From positions 1 to 64,000 of the forward strand of contig CALNHX010007691.1 of the NCBI GenBank assembly GCA_940337035.1: DNA of 64,000 bases, written 5' to 3'. How positions within the stretch are numbered: the first letter of the stretch is position 1; each line of letters begins with the position of its first letter. The position numbers were made by a program, and so were the translations under genes. Shown in pieces: positions 44,701 to 55,559 of the stretch. This stretch comes from Agriotes lineatus (Eukaryota; Arthropoda; Insecta; Coleoptera; Elateridae). The notes beneath the pieces were generated by a model. That model was given only the letters and a program-made list of their open reading frames with translations, searched no databases and was not told where the DNA came from.

Positions 44701-47611
44701 TCAAATAGCACCAATTACAATCTTGCATAGATTACTATTATCTTACTGTTTTCTTACTATTTTAATACAGCAAAAGAAACGCAATGAAAAACAAATTAGA
44801 TGTAAATTTTGTCAAGACGAGATTAATAATAAAAACTTTATGAGACATATACAAAGACATCATAAGGATGAAATGGAAGTAAAAAACATATTGGATTACC
44901 CCTTAAAAAGTAAAGAGAGAAGATATGCTGTCGCATTATTACGAAACGACACCAACTTTGACTTATACATAAACCAAGTAATAAGACCAAAACGCCAAGA
45001 AATTATGAATTTGGAAAATTCAAAATATTACCCGTGCCCCTACTGTAAGGGAATATATAAAAAAAAATATTTAAAACGTCACGTTAAAGGATGTTCCTTC
45101 AACAATATCAAACAGAAAAACCCTCTGTCATTGTCGCAAACTTTAACTGCATGTGCTATGGATCCTACAAATGTGATTTCAAAGTTACATGTTAAAGAAC
45201 AAGTAAGTACCACGACATAAAACACCATTTGATGTCTTTAATGTTATAACTAGCGAACTCACAATTTTGAGTAGTAGAAGTAGTAGTATTGGGTAACTAT
45301 TTCATTTTTGTAATTAATTTACAAATAATATAAAACAGATTTTGAATTCAGCAAACTTACAGAAATTTTTAGGTATAGTCTATGAAATTTTCAAATGTAA
45401 TTAATTATACTTCATTCGGAAGTTGGTATGCCTAGTTATAAAATTAAGGATGTGACATAAAATAATAATTATTAATGTTCATATGCAGGTATTTGATCTC
45501 ATGAAACCCGATGATATTGCCCTTGAGGCCAAAAAAGATCTGCTAATTGCCAATTTCGGCGAGTCATATTTAAAAAGACATCGAAAAGAACGAATGGCTT
45601 ACTCTTGTAGTAACAAGATGCGAGAACTGTCGCGACTTCTGCTCAGTTACAGAGGCGTAGTAAATAATAAAAACATAACTTGTAAAGATATGTTACATCC
45701 AAGAAATTTTGACAACGTTCTACATGCCACACGAATTGTTGTAGGATACGATCATGCTAAAAAATCATACAAAACACCAAGTTTAGCGATGCACTTAGGC
45801 ACGTCACTAAAAACAGTATGTGATGAATTAACACATTTAATTTTGAAAGAAAGTTCTGGTTTTAAATGCAAGTCTGCAGAAGACTCTAGAATTTGGATAG
45901 ATAATATAAAACATTTTAAAAAATTAGTTGAAACAAGGTGGAATACAGAAATGGCATCTCTTGCTAATAAAGATCTTAATGAAAAACGATGGAATAAGCC
46001 ATTACTGCTGCCGTTAGTTAGAGATGTTAAAAAATTTAAAGAGGAAGTTTCATTATTGGCCCACGAAAGTTTACAGACGTTGAGTTCTAACAAAGATGAA
46101 AAAACCTACAAACTGTTAGTACAATGTTGTTTATCATTACTAATTATATTCAACAGGCGTAGGATTGGAGATGTACAATATATGAAAATTACAAGTTATA
46201 AATCTGATAAAAAAAGCAACTACAGCGATTTTGACCAAGTACTAACGGAAGCAGAGAAAATCTTAACAACAAAGTACAAGAGGGTTATAAATAGTGGAAA
46301 GGGGTCCAGAGCTGTTGTTGTCTTAATACCAGAAACTTTAGAAAAAATGATTGATACTTTATTGGAACATCGGCTAGAATACATCGACAAAGACAATGAA
46401 TATGTTTTTGCGATGCCTGGTAGTCGAATTAAATGGGGGAAAGGTGATGTTGCCATACGTACTTTGTGCAAAAGAATAAAATTAGAATCTCCAGAAGCAT
46501 TTTCAAGTAATACACTACGTAAACAAATTGCAACGGTTATGCAAATTCTTAACTTAAGTCCCAACGAAACCAAACAATTTTCAAATTTTATGGGTCATAC
46601 CCAAAAAACCCATGAAGAATTTTACGAGTAAGTAAAAACCACAGATACAAAGAAACTTATCCCCAGTAAATGTTTTTTTTTTAATTTACAGGATGAGTTT
46701 TTTTAATCATCTATTTTTATTTTATTAAAGATACTTACTTTAAAATGTAAACGTTCTAACTTCGTTTTTTAGATTACCAGTAGATGTTTACCAGACTGCT
46801 AAAATTTCTAAATTGCTGCTTATGATAGAAAAAGGATCTTTACCTGTACAATATAAAGGAAAATCTCTAGCAGATATTGATTTGGACCCAAATGTCGAAT
46901 TTGCTGAGGAAGATATAAATAGTGGTATATGTCAACTTTGCACTAAACTAAGTTATCTACTTTTTTACATAAATTCTTTTTCTTTAACATTTACTAATAC
47001 TTGTGTAATTTTGGTTTTATTTGTAGGAAAAAATAAGACTACATCTGATATTCAGATTGAACAGTGTATACATCAGGAAATCGAAGTTAGAATTGAGGAT
47101 TGTCTTAAAACAAAAAGATTTCAGAATGTAGAGTATACAACGAGTGCAAACAAAGATCTAAATGAAGAAGGTTTTTCCAATGAAGACGTTTTTTCCAATG
47201 AAGTAGAATTGTCGCACGATATAGAAATGCACAATAGTAAAATTATTATATACAAAAATTAATTTAAAGTACATGGTTTCATTTCAGATGGTGATAATAC
47301 TGATAAAAATTATGAAATTTCCAATAATGACCAAGATGAACGTTATAAGCGTCCCCCCAAATCTTCACAGCAAAGAGTTTGTAAGTCATATAAGTAGATT
47401 CTAAAAACAACATTTTAATATTGTATTTTTAGCATGGTCCAATAAAGAATTACATGTTTTGAAAAAGGAATTCTCTACATACATACGAAAAGAACGTTAT
47501 CCCCCTTCTACGGAAATAAAAGAATTTCTCAAAAAGTATAAAATAAATAGATCTATCACAGTAGTAAAGTCTAAAATTCAACATTTAATTAAAAAGCAAA
47601 TTCAAAATTAA
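38701..47611 (+). CDS. Nine-exon zinc-finger tyrosine-recombinase-like gene
   Basis: Exons: 38701-38716, 38864-38934, 43900-44343, 44771-45202, 45489-46627, 46773-46924, 47027-47236, 47288-47380, 47433-47611. All introns are GT-AG, every junction keeps phase, and the total of 2736 nt gives 911 residues plus stop. The ATG at 38701 has a good context (GAAAATGG); an in-frame ATG at 38668 would add 11 residues. Residues 30-177 are acidic and low-complexity. Zinc fingers lie at C188/C191/H203/H207 or H208 and C266/C269/H281/C285. The recombinase core spans about 322-710. The C-terminal segment (KEFSTYIRKERYPPSTEIKE) is basic and may bind DNA. It resembles an invertebrate and fish family with ZnF plus phage-integrase-like core; whether it is a transposon protein or domesticated is open. 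It is the most intact gene here. The second intron (4965 bp) holds a Helitron. Confidence 0.85.
38935..39717. other. Intron 2, part before the Helitron
   Basis: Non-coding sequence between exon 2 (donor GTAAGT) and the candidate Helitron 5' end. No repeat or gene recognised. Confidence 0.4.
40340..40525 (+). pseudogene. Helitron helicase C-terminal fragment 1
   Basis: FSVRLACVMIANKSQRQTLN, VGIY and YGQVYVAMSRASSFENLKI match the PIF1-type helicase end in Helitrons (FPVRLAFAMTINKSQGQTL; GQLYVALSRA). The Gln of the KSQGQ motif region is altered (KSQRQ). The upstream helicase motifs are missing. Confidence 0.75.
41020..41495 (+). pseudogene. Helitron helicase C-terminal fragment 2
   Basis: EFLYTLDPPGLLPNRLPLKV, then GEGETVFIPQITLILSDYSF, FPVTTCFAMTITKVQGQTLN and VVLKPEGKTLNIVYKEVL follow the order of the Helitron helicase C terminus, with one frame change near 41130. 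It is longer than fragment 1 but diverged from it, so it is not a simple recent duplicate. Confidence 0.75.
41530..42625 (+). repeat. Helitron internal minisatellite, about 147-bp unit
   Basis: About seven or eight diverged units contain ATATTAGTTCGTTTTACAAA, then GGTCAAATCA-TTTTCAGGG, CGAAAGGGGTTAAATGGGG and GTTTTTCTAAAGATCGCCA. Unit starts fall near 41581, 41729, 41875, 42119, 42255, 42430 and 42572. Such internal arrays are common in insect Helitrons. Confidence 0.75.
42652..43223. other. Overlapping unrecognised open frames on both strands
   Basis: A 141-codon plus frame (42652-43077, hydrophobic N-terminal half) and a 149-codon minus frame (43223-42774, basic, beginning MRTINLISSIKPVNTFKLFK) overlap within the Helitron. 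The local base composition is more GC-balanced than the surroundings, suggesting captured or inserted sequence. I recognise neither product. Confidence 0.3.
43260..43530 (+). pseudogene. Helitron helicase C-terminal fragment 3
   Basis: Diverged copy of fragment 1 with stops: TCATTTGTGATAACAATTCA, KSQEQTMDKVGT, then GTCAAGTATATGTAGCAATA. It runs directly into the Helitron 3' hairpin, so this is the copy that matches the element's own 3' end. Confidence 0.65.
44771..45202 (+). CDS. Exon 4: paired zinc fingers of the recombinase-like gene
   Basis: 144 codons, phase 0 at both ends, bounded by TTTTAATACAG and GTAAGT. It contains CKFCQDEINNKNFMRHIQRH and CPYCKGIYKKKYLKRHVKGC. In related proteins these CxxC-x11-H fingers sit just before the recombinase fold and probably give DNA or RNA contact. 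The intron before it (44344-44770) holds a short imperfect inverted repeat (TTTGAACCG ... CGGTTCAAA, 44645-44705). Confidence 0.85.
45489..46627 (+). CDS. Exon 5: tyrosine-recombinase catalytic core
   Basis: 1139 nt encoding most of the core. The first catalytic Arg is in NRRRIGDVQYMK (about R546). A basic turn, GKGSRAVVVLIP, lies where the catalytic Lys is expected. SSNTLRKQIATVMQ provides the second Arg (about R665), but the usual HxxR reads NTLR. MGHTQKTHEEFYE gives His (about H691) and the likely nucleophile Tyr (about Y700), whose codon ends two bases before the splice site. Four of the five key positions are kept and the HxxR His is Asn, so catalysis is plausible but not certain. Donor GTAAGT at 46628. 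Confidence 0.85.
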
Positions 47612-47860
47612 TATTGTAATTATTTTATTTTTATTTTCTATTGTATTTACGAAATGTATTTTAATTTAATTTTCTGTTGTATTTAGGAAATGTATTCTAT
47701 TTTAATGTTCTATTGTATTTACTAAATGTATTTTATTTTAATTTTCTAATGTATTTACGAAATGTATTTTATTTTTATTTTTTATTTTATTTACGAACTG
47801 TATTTTATTTTATATATTTTTATTTGGTAATTACTGATTTAATACAAATGTTTTCTTAAA
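47612..47860 (+). repeat. AT-rich tandem repeat at the 3' end of the recombinase-like gene
   Basis: About five copies of a 37-bp unit with TGTATTTACGAAATGTATTT. It begins about 25 bp after the stop codon and probably lies in the 3' UTR. The 60-codon frame through it is a repeat artefact. Confidence 0.7.
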
Positions 47861-49600
47861 TTTACTGTATTTTCAACGTCATTTTTCCTCGGTGATGTTG
47901 GAAACAAAACAGATTTTTAGGTTTATAGATTAATTAACTCTTCATACAATTAATTTCATCAAAGCTACGGGTAACAAGAGTCTGTTCAGTCAGTCTGTCA
48001 GTTGGGCGGTCTATATTCTGATTAGAGCTCTTGAGATGTATGTCAAAGGTCTCAAACATTGAACATAAATTATCAAATCAATAGAGTGTAAACTACCGAG
48101 GACAAAAATGGTTAAGCATAAAATATGAAAAATATATAAAAATAATCAAATCTAGCGTATTATGTGTATTTGCTATGTATTTCTCGAATCAGATTATTAT
48201 AAAAAATAGGTTCGTAAAAAGACTTGTTGATGTAGGAATTTAATGAGAATTATAATTACCTATTACACACACAGTGTATCTACATCAAATGATTAATATC
48301 AGTATTATACAAACCAAATGTAGACATTGGTTGAAAGGTTAGTAGAGTAATATATTTTGTTAGTAATATTAGCACAGTAGGCGAAAAATATTTTTTCACT
48401 AACATTTCATACCTTTTGGTTGTCATATTGGCATTTGTCATGGATTTGAAATCGGTATCCAATCAAATTTTTTATGCTAACATAAGCCAAACTAAATCTA
48501 TTTTTTTGTTATTGAAATTATTAAATTACACCTAAATATTCAACATTAAGTACATGATCTGTTAAATTAATGTTACATCATAGCTCTTCTCAATAATATT
48601 ACGCCACAGTAAAATAGTACATTGTACACCAAGGGAGAAAAATGCATGATTATTTCCGAGGTGCAATTGTAGCGAGAGGGCGAAGCCCGAGCGTTTAAAA
48701 GCACCGAGGGAATAATAGCATCCTCTCCTGAGGATTATATACTTTTTTGTCACGCCCCAAGTAACATTAAAAGTGAAAAAATAGTTTAACCTGATTTACT
48801 GATATTTTAATTTTGACAGATTTACACATTTTAGTAGTCTCTGAAAATATAATAATCGTTTTTACTCCCTAGGGAAATAATAAAGTTATTATTTCCCTAG
48901 GGCATAACACATTATTTCTGTCATGATTTTTTTAACCTGGAAACTGATTTCTACTCCCGGACGTGCAAAAAATTGTATTTTAAAAATATACTTTGCGTTA
49001 CAGATTGGCGTTTCCTATTTAACGGCACATATTAATGAATGCGTTTCACATTCACGTGCTGAAAAGTACCTTCTTTTAAAATAGAATATATTTGCTTGAT
49101 AGTAATCCACATTTCTTGTCAGAAGACACGGCTGCGATTATTTCATTCTAAGCGTTGTAATATGAAAAACTGACAACACTGGCGGATGTGACTTCGTGCG
49201 ATTCATGTCTTATATATGGTTCCGTATGTTAATCACCTGCGGAAGTGACTTTCTATCTCACATATGAACATTATATATGAAAATTTTATTTCCTAAAATT
49301 GTTTCCCCTCTTTTGATGGATCTCTAGCGGAAGTTCCCCTCAGCACAAATATGGGTTTATTTTGTATATAATATTAGTAGAAAAGGTGGAGGTCAGTCCG
49401 TCACATCTGTGCCCCGGAAGTGACAACTTAACAGGTATCACTATATATATATATATCGATATTTCGATATGTATCGATATTTCGATATGTATCGATATTT
49501 CGATATGTATCGATATTTCTTAGTTATCGATAATCGATATCAGAATTTCAATATCGCCCAGCCCTACTCCTGAGTATTAGTACTACTACTCAGGCCTATA
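47861..49600. repeat. Gene-free stretch with hairpins and a minisatellite
   Basis: A hairpin at 48642-48721 has arms ATGCATGATTATTTCCGAGG-like and their complement, centre GAGGGCGAAGCCCGAGC. A perfect palindrome at 48870-48905 reads CCCTAGGGAAATAATAA and its complement. At 49452-49520 an 18-bp unit, ATCGATATTTCGATATGT, is repeated about four times. No gene is recognised. Confidence 0.65.
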
Positions 49601-52600
49601 TCTGTCTAATTCTGAGAGTAGCTGACTTCGGAGTTTCCTGACTGCCAATAAGTGCCGTTTCTGTGAAAATCCGCGTTCTATATTCAGTTGGGCCAGCAGC
49701 CCGTTTGCTGCCATTGGTGGACAGAGAAGCCCGCATTCTTACTGGCTCCTCCCAGAATTCGGTGTTCGGCGGCTTCACCAGGTAACGTTCCCTCCCCATC
49801 AAGGCGGGCGCATGGGACAGGGGAAGGTGGTCGGCAGCTCGGTCCTGGGCTCTGCGGTGGCTCACGGGGATACTTGTCTAGATGTTGGTCCTGTAGCTCG
49901 CGTGGTGGAGCTGGGTTGTCAACTAACGGAGGGTGCGCTGCCGCTGCTGGCTGGACGGGTGCTCGGCGCAGATCATTGACCTGGACCTTTGTTGGCTCTC
50001 CGTTCCTCAACTCGATGAAGTAGATATTTGGGTCCACTTCCTCAATCACCCGATTGGGTTTCATCCATTTTGGCTCGAAATACGACCGCGTAGCTGGCAG
50101 TGCTCGTGCCATCACTTGGTCTCCTGGTAAGAAACGGTACGGCCAAGACGGTCTATATTGTTCCAGGCCATGACACTGGTTCTGTTGACAGATTGTGTGC
50201 TAGGCCATTCCAAGACACATTAAGTTTTGTTTGTTTGAAATATATTTGACATTAAAAACTATTTTGACAAGGCAGTTCATATAAGTTACAAAACTGCCTT
50301 TGAAGTGTTACGTACCAAGCTGCAAGTCAACTTACGCTTCATCAGCTGCTCCATACGTTAGCTTGTTCAAGTTTCCATCTAATGGAACGGTGGCACAAAC
50401 AAGGAAAGAAGTTTTGCATTTAGAGAACTGACGGATTTGAAAGTCTAATGATGTGTGTGAAAAACACTTTAAAAGAGCGGATATAAAGGGTAATAAGATG
50501 AACAGACTTGTTCTGACCGCAATATCACTAGCTTACAAGCAAGTTATTTTGAAGAAATTACTGTTTTAGATAGTCAAAATTAGTAGCAATGGAAAATTAG
50601 GTACCTACCGATTAGAAATTGTTTTTAAATCGCGTATTACATCGAAGTGGGGCATTACGATGTAAATAACAAGTGATTTTATAGATTTTTTTCAACTGAT
50701 ATGTATCACAATGACAGGAATAGTGCACTGACAGATTGTTCATTTAGTGACAAAAACTAGTAATTTTTTGTTAAAGGTTGGCAAAGCCATGTTGCCAGAT
50801 TGTGGTAGGCCATTCCAAAGGTCACTTTATAGGCCCAGTGTCATGGCCTGGAACAATATAGACCGCCTTAGTACGGCTCGGGGTCGTCGAACGCATAACG
50901 AGAGCGGCGACGATGCTGATTTCGGTGGACTTTTTGAATGCGTAGTTCGCGGGCTTCTTAGCCGTTGGCTGCGGCAGGCTGATTGGCGGGGTTTTCTTGC
51001 CATTCAGCTGGGCGTGGTAGTCCGTAGCCCAGTAGAGCCTTGAAGGTGTTGTTTCTGTGGTCTCGTTCTTTTGTGTGTGCAGGTTGTATAATATAAGGCG
51101 GTGGACAAAAGTGTGTCCCATACTTTTAGATTCTTCTCTTGCCTGTGGATGCGTAACCCTTTCCTGATCTCCTCGTTACGTCTCTCGACCGGGTGGGACT
51201 GGAGATGGTATATCGGAGTGGTCCAGTGGAGGCACTCCCATCTCCGTAGGGTGGCGTCCCTGAAGATGGACACAAATTGTGCTACGTTGTCGGAAAGAAT
51301 AGGGTTGGGTATCCATACCAGTGGAAATCTCCCTTTCCAGCAGTTGTACCACGACTGGTGTATCAGCGCTTGCCATGGGAAATGCTTCTGTCCAGCGGCT
51401 GAACATGTCGGTCACAACAAGGATCTGGCGGTTCCCGCTCCGACTGGACACCCACGGGCCCTTCAGGTCAACGGAGATGGTTTCCCACGATCGACTGGGG
51501 TGATGGGACCGCAAGAAAGTCCTAGCTTGCAGAGGTCCTCTCTTTGTGGCGGCGTAAGTCCAACACGCTCGAATGTGGGTGCAGACGTCTTCCTTCAATT
51601 GGGGCCAATAGTACCGTTCGGAGATCGCTTTTGCTGTTTCTTAGGCTCCTGGATGTCCGGCGGTGGGGGCGTCGTAGTAGGCGTGGTGGATGCACCCATG
51701 GAGGTCGGTAGGTGCCACCAGCCTGTTTCCGTCTGGATTGCGTAGCCACATATAGCCGCTTTCACGTGGTAGTCCCGTATGATGCCGGTTTCGCCGGTGC
51801 TCTGGAGGCCGTAATCTTAAAGGCTTAGCCACGTCCATATCAGATTGGCGGCGTGTTGGTTTGCCCGCTAGGCCTTTTTAACTTTATCGACGAGGTTGAC
51901 CAGGTGGGTGTGTACCAAGAAAGGTTGGCGAGCCGGCAGAGCTGTAGACATGACGTCGGGTGGTAGCAGTGGGTCGTGGTCGGTAGGCTCGACTGGTACG
52001 TTTCCGTCGACTGGATTCCGCGACAGGTGATCGGAAAATTCGTTTGACTTTACGGGGCAGCGAACGATATTGAATTGGAATTCCTGCAGTAAAAGAGACC
52101 AGGGAGTCAGCTTGAATTTGTGGTCCTTCATGGAATCCAACCACAGTGGTGCCCGGTTGTCGGTCATTAATGTAAACCGCCGGTCCTCTAAACAGGGGCG
52201 GTAACGTTTTACTGCTCAGATCACCGGGAGGCACCCCCGCTCGTTAATGTAATATCGTCGTTCTGCGGGGTTTAGCTCGTGTAGCTTACAATATGTCTGT
52301 CTTCATCCACCTTTTGGAACAACACCGCTGCTCTATCCACGCCGCTTGCGTTCGTTTGTCAGACGAACGGTGCAGCGTTAAGGGTCGGGCGACTGCGCGC
52401 TTGATTGCGTCATATAAACGTGTGTCTTCGGGCGTCTAGCGCAAGCGCTTTGTCGTCTTTAGGAGGTCGGTAAGGGTAGCCGTTACTTCGGCGCAAAAAA
52501 TAATGTAATCCCGTAGCCAGTTGCACAGGCCTAAGAAGCTGCGCAGCTGTTTCCGGATTTGAGGGGTTTCAGCGGTTTTGAGGCTCTCAACGTGTATCGA

Positions 52601-53690
52601 TCTGAGCTGGTTACCCTCGGTAATGATTACATGCCCCAGGTACGTCAGCGTATGGACCCCAAACTGACATTTATCTAAAGACACCTATAGGTTGTGCTGT
52701 TTGGGACGCTACAGGAAGAAGCAAAAGCGTCGGAGGTGTTCCCTCCGATCCTGGAGTACAAGTACACCAGGACGAAATCTCCTCTTGCGTGATTAGCTTC
52801 TGGAACGTGGCCGAGCATTTTTAAGGCTGAAAGGCATGACCCAAAACTGGTACGTAGCGCCGTCGGGGGTTGAGAACGCCGTGAGAGCCTTGGTGCGCTC
52901 TTCTAACGGGATCTGCCAGTACTACCCTGCTCTTAATTCTAGCGTCGTTAATAAGGATGCAGTACCGATGCAGACCGGGGCTTTCGTTTTTCGTCAAGTT
53001 ATTCAGGCGGCGATAATCCACGCAGAATTTTGGCTTGCCGTCTTTCTTATTGATGATGACGATCAGTGAACAAAAGCTGGAGATGCTGGGTTCGATTACT
53101 CCGTCTGCCAGCATAGCCTCTACTTGTTTTGCAATTATCCTTTTGTTGTCCGAGAAATACCGGTACGGTGGTTGCCGAAATGGTTCATCTTCGAGCAACC
53201 GGATGCGATGGCGTGTAGTGGTTGTCGTCGACAGAGGGCTGGAGTCCATGATGGTCGCCTGAAATACCGTTATGGTAGTGCTGTTTCTAACTTGTAGCCG
53301 CTGGTTTCAGTGGCTAGTTCGGCGCACGTTTTTCCCGAAGTGCACAGTTCGCCGACGGAGGTTCTCAATCTATGGATAGCCCAGGATCATAGGTCTGATC
53401 AGGTCGGGCACCTCCAAGAACTGCGACTTGAATTAGTCTTGGCCGATTATGCAGTTGACTGCGGTTTCTATCAGGATTTCCATCATTGTCGAGGTGCTCG
53501 CCAAGCTTGCCATGGTTCCTGGATGGAGAGGTCGGATAGCATCCGCTAAATACTCCTGTATGACGTCATGAGTAGCAGCCGAGTCCAGAGGGGCTTCATG
53601 GGGAACCCCGCCAACGAGGACCTTTAGCTTGAGCAAGCAGTCGGTTTCGCCTCCCTTTTGCAGCAAGATTACAGAGGCTGTGTCTCATCA
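49600..53690 (-). pseudogene. Second Gypsy element, decayed pol region
   Basis: Read on the minus strand: protease near 53540 (PLDSAATHDVI, active site altered from DTGAT); RT 53249-52436 (PPYRYFSDNKRIIAKQVEAM, KKDGKPKFCVDYRRLN, FGVHTLTYLGHVI), with the YxDD region lost in a frameshifted stretch near 52750; RNase H-type sequence 52234-51868 (ILQ-free, ending with FRCPVKSNEFSDHLSR in the DALSR position); integrase 51838-51004 (HHAYYDAPTAGHPGA zinc region, ISVDLKGPW, VVTDMFSRWTEAFPM); and the integrase C-terminal domain 50115-49684 (RSYFEPKWMKPNRVIEEV, then a Pro-rich tail). An insertion at 50190-50820 splits the integrase. There are many frame breaks, and no LTRs are recognised. Confidence 0.8.
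50190..50820 (+). mobile_element. Insertion with THAP-like remnant in the second Gypsy
   Basis: It interrupts the Gypsy integrase. AGATTGTG.KTAGGCCATTCCAA occurs as a direct repeat at both ends (about 50194-50217 and 50796-50819). GGTCTATATTGTTCCAGGCC just outside the left end recurs inverted outside the right end (about 50840-50868). Inside, VCEKHFKRADIKG (about 50450-50490) matches the CxxH end of a THAP zinc-binding domain, as in P elements and their relatives. The rest is not recognised. Confidence 0.45.
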
Positions 53691-53949
53691 CTGTACTGTG
53701 CTTAAAGTCTTTTGAAATGTTCGCGGGTTTTATGCCTCCGTTCCCAAGATACTTCATCAGAACACGCTGTAAAAGTACCGGTTTGGCTTGAGCGCCCCTT
53801 GTATATTTATGTTGGAAAGTGCTCTTGATTGTTTGGTAACTTTGTAGCTCAAAGCTTCACCACTTCTAATATTTCTATATTTTTAGTGTGCATATTCCAG
53901 GTCTAATGTAATATTTATGCAATATTCTACGAAGACCTGAATTTATTAA

Positions 53950-54410
53950 GAATAAGGATAACTATTAAATTTTTGAAAAACAGTATCCTAAATATGCTCA
54001 ATGTAGTCTCCTTTGGCAAATATATTTTACCATTCTTTGCTTCCATTGCGTAAATGCGGTCCGCCAAGTATCTTTTGATAGGCTTTCACTTTAGCAACAT
54101 CAAACCCTTCGTCTGAAGAAAATTTTCCACCATGTAGGTTCCCTTTAGTTCAAGAAGCCAAAAGTCACACTGTTACATCAGGAGAATAGAGGGAATGTTT
54201 GATAGGCTAGATTTTATTTTACGCTAAGTACCTACTGCAGAGCTTGAGCTGCTGTATGTAACATCAAACTCTTCATCTGAAGAAACTTTTCGACCAAGTA
54301 GATTCTTTTTAGTCCAAGGAACAGCCAAAAGTCACATTGGTAAATCAGGATAATAGAGAAATGTTTGATGAACTTGATTTTATTTTATGCTAAATACTTA
54401 GTTTGAGCTG
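53950..54410 (-). pseudogene. mariner transposase C-terminal remnant, partly duplicated
   Basis: Minus strand 54215-53960 reads SPDVTVCDFWLLELKGNLHG, GKFSSDEGFDVAKVKAYQKI, then KGDYIEHI, matching the end of mariner transposases, with CDF supplying the third catalytic Asp. A second, more decayed copy (CDFWLFLGLKR) lies at about 54400-54250. The two are direct repeats about 150 bp apart. No N-terminal part is found. Confidence 0.7.
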
Positions 54411-54579
54411 CTGTAGGCTATGCGATGATGCATTAAGTTTCGGTAGTAACATTAGTTTCTTTGGAAGGTTCTTGAACACTTCTGGCAAACATATTTCTAC
54501 ATAGGTACCATTTAGCCATAACTGTCTTCTTATATTTTAGCTAAACAGCTTTGACATGCTCAGTATTGCTAAAGAGTAC

Positions 54580-55546
54580 TGCATATCTTAGGTTTTGCAA
54601 ATGATCTGGCCATAATGGTGACAACGGACGATGAGAAGGGGTTAAAATTTAAGGCTGACCAAGCAATTTGGAAAGTAGACATATGGCTTACGGCTCATTA
54701 TCTACAGGTAGCGCCGGAAAAGACAGAGCCGATAATCCTTTAGAAAGAGAACAGGAGTTGTTTTCACCATGAGGGAGACGGAGATAACACCCAACAGGGT
54801 AGTACGGTATCTTAGAATAATGTTTGACGACAAGAGGAGCTTTGGGGAGCACATAAGATGGGTAGCAAATAAGGCCGAAAGCAGGGTGGCAGCATTGACA
54901 AAAATAATGCCAAGTATAGGTAGACCGAATTGGGCAAAAAGAGTAGTGGTACAATCTTTAGCTTCTATATGGGGCATCCATATAGTATAAGGCGATGACA
55001 ACTAATACATATAAAGCGAAGATGGAAAGAGTACTTATCTTTACGTTTAGCAAGTGGCCCCATGATAATCTCTACACAAGCCCTGCAGGTTGTTGCAGGA
55101 ACAATATCGATCGACCTGTTGGTGGAAGAAAGAACTTGGAGAGACACGGAGAAGAGAATGCTAACAAACGACAAGCAAGAAACGTAATGATGGCAAGGCA
55201 GATGGTCAAATAGCAAAAAAAGGGCGTGGACGAGCAGACTTATCCCAGATTTAAGATTCTGAGTGGGCAAGAGACATGGCACAAATTACTACTTAACACA
55301 GGTACTAACGGGCCACGGCTGCTTTAAAGCCTATTTGAAACGATTTAAAATCACAAACACAGGCAAATGTCCATACTGTGGTAACGCAGATACCTCAAAA
55401 CATACGGTATTTCATTGCGAAAGATGGGCGAACAAACGACAGGAAGCGGTAACTGAAGTGGGGGAACTCATACCGCAAGGTAGAAAAGATGCTGCAAAGC
55501 AGAGAAATATGGAAGAAGATTACCAACTTTTTGATGACGATAATTA
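54580..55546 (+). pseudogene. R1-like non-LTR retrotransposon, 3' part
   Basis: GFANDLAIMVTT at 54591 corresponds to the FADDLA catalytic motif, with the first Asp replaced by Asn. It is followed by LTAHYLQVAPEKTE, PNRVVRYLRIMFDDKRSFGE, IMPSIGRPNWAKR and SLASIWG, then, after frame changes, LTGHGCFKAYLKRF, CPYCGNADTSKHTVFHC and ERW, the zinc-binding C terminus of R1-clade ORF2. 5' truncated and frameshifted. R1 elements normally target rRNA genes, but relatives occur elsewhere; no rRNA flank is seen here. Confidence 0.8.
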
Positions 55547-55559
55547 AAGTTAAAGAACA

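Noticed and set aside
46925..47026. Retention of intron 6 of the recombinase gene, since its frame is open
   Set aside because: The 102-nt stretch is a multiple of three and open, but it encodes a hydrophobic string unlike its flanks and has proper GT and TTTGTAG ends, so splicing is more likely.
54580..55546. rRNA genes next to the R1-like element
   Set aside because: R1 elements usually sit in 28S rDNA, but no rRNA sequence flanks this copy.
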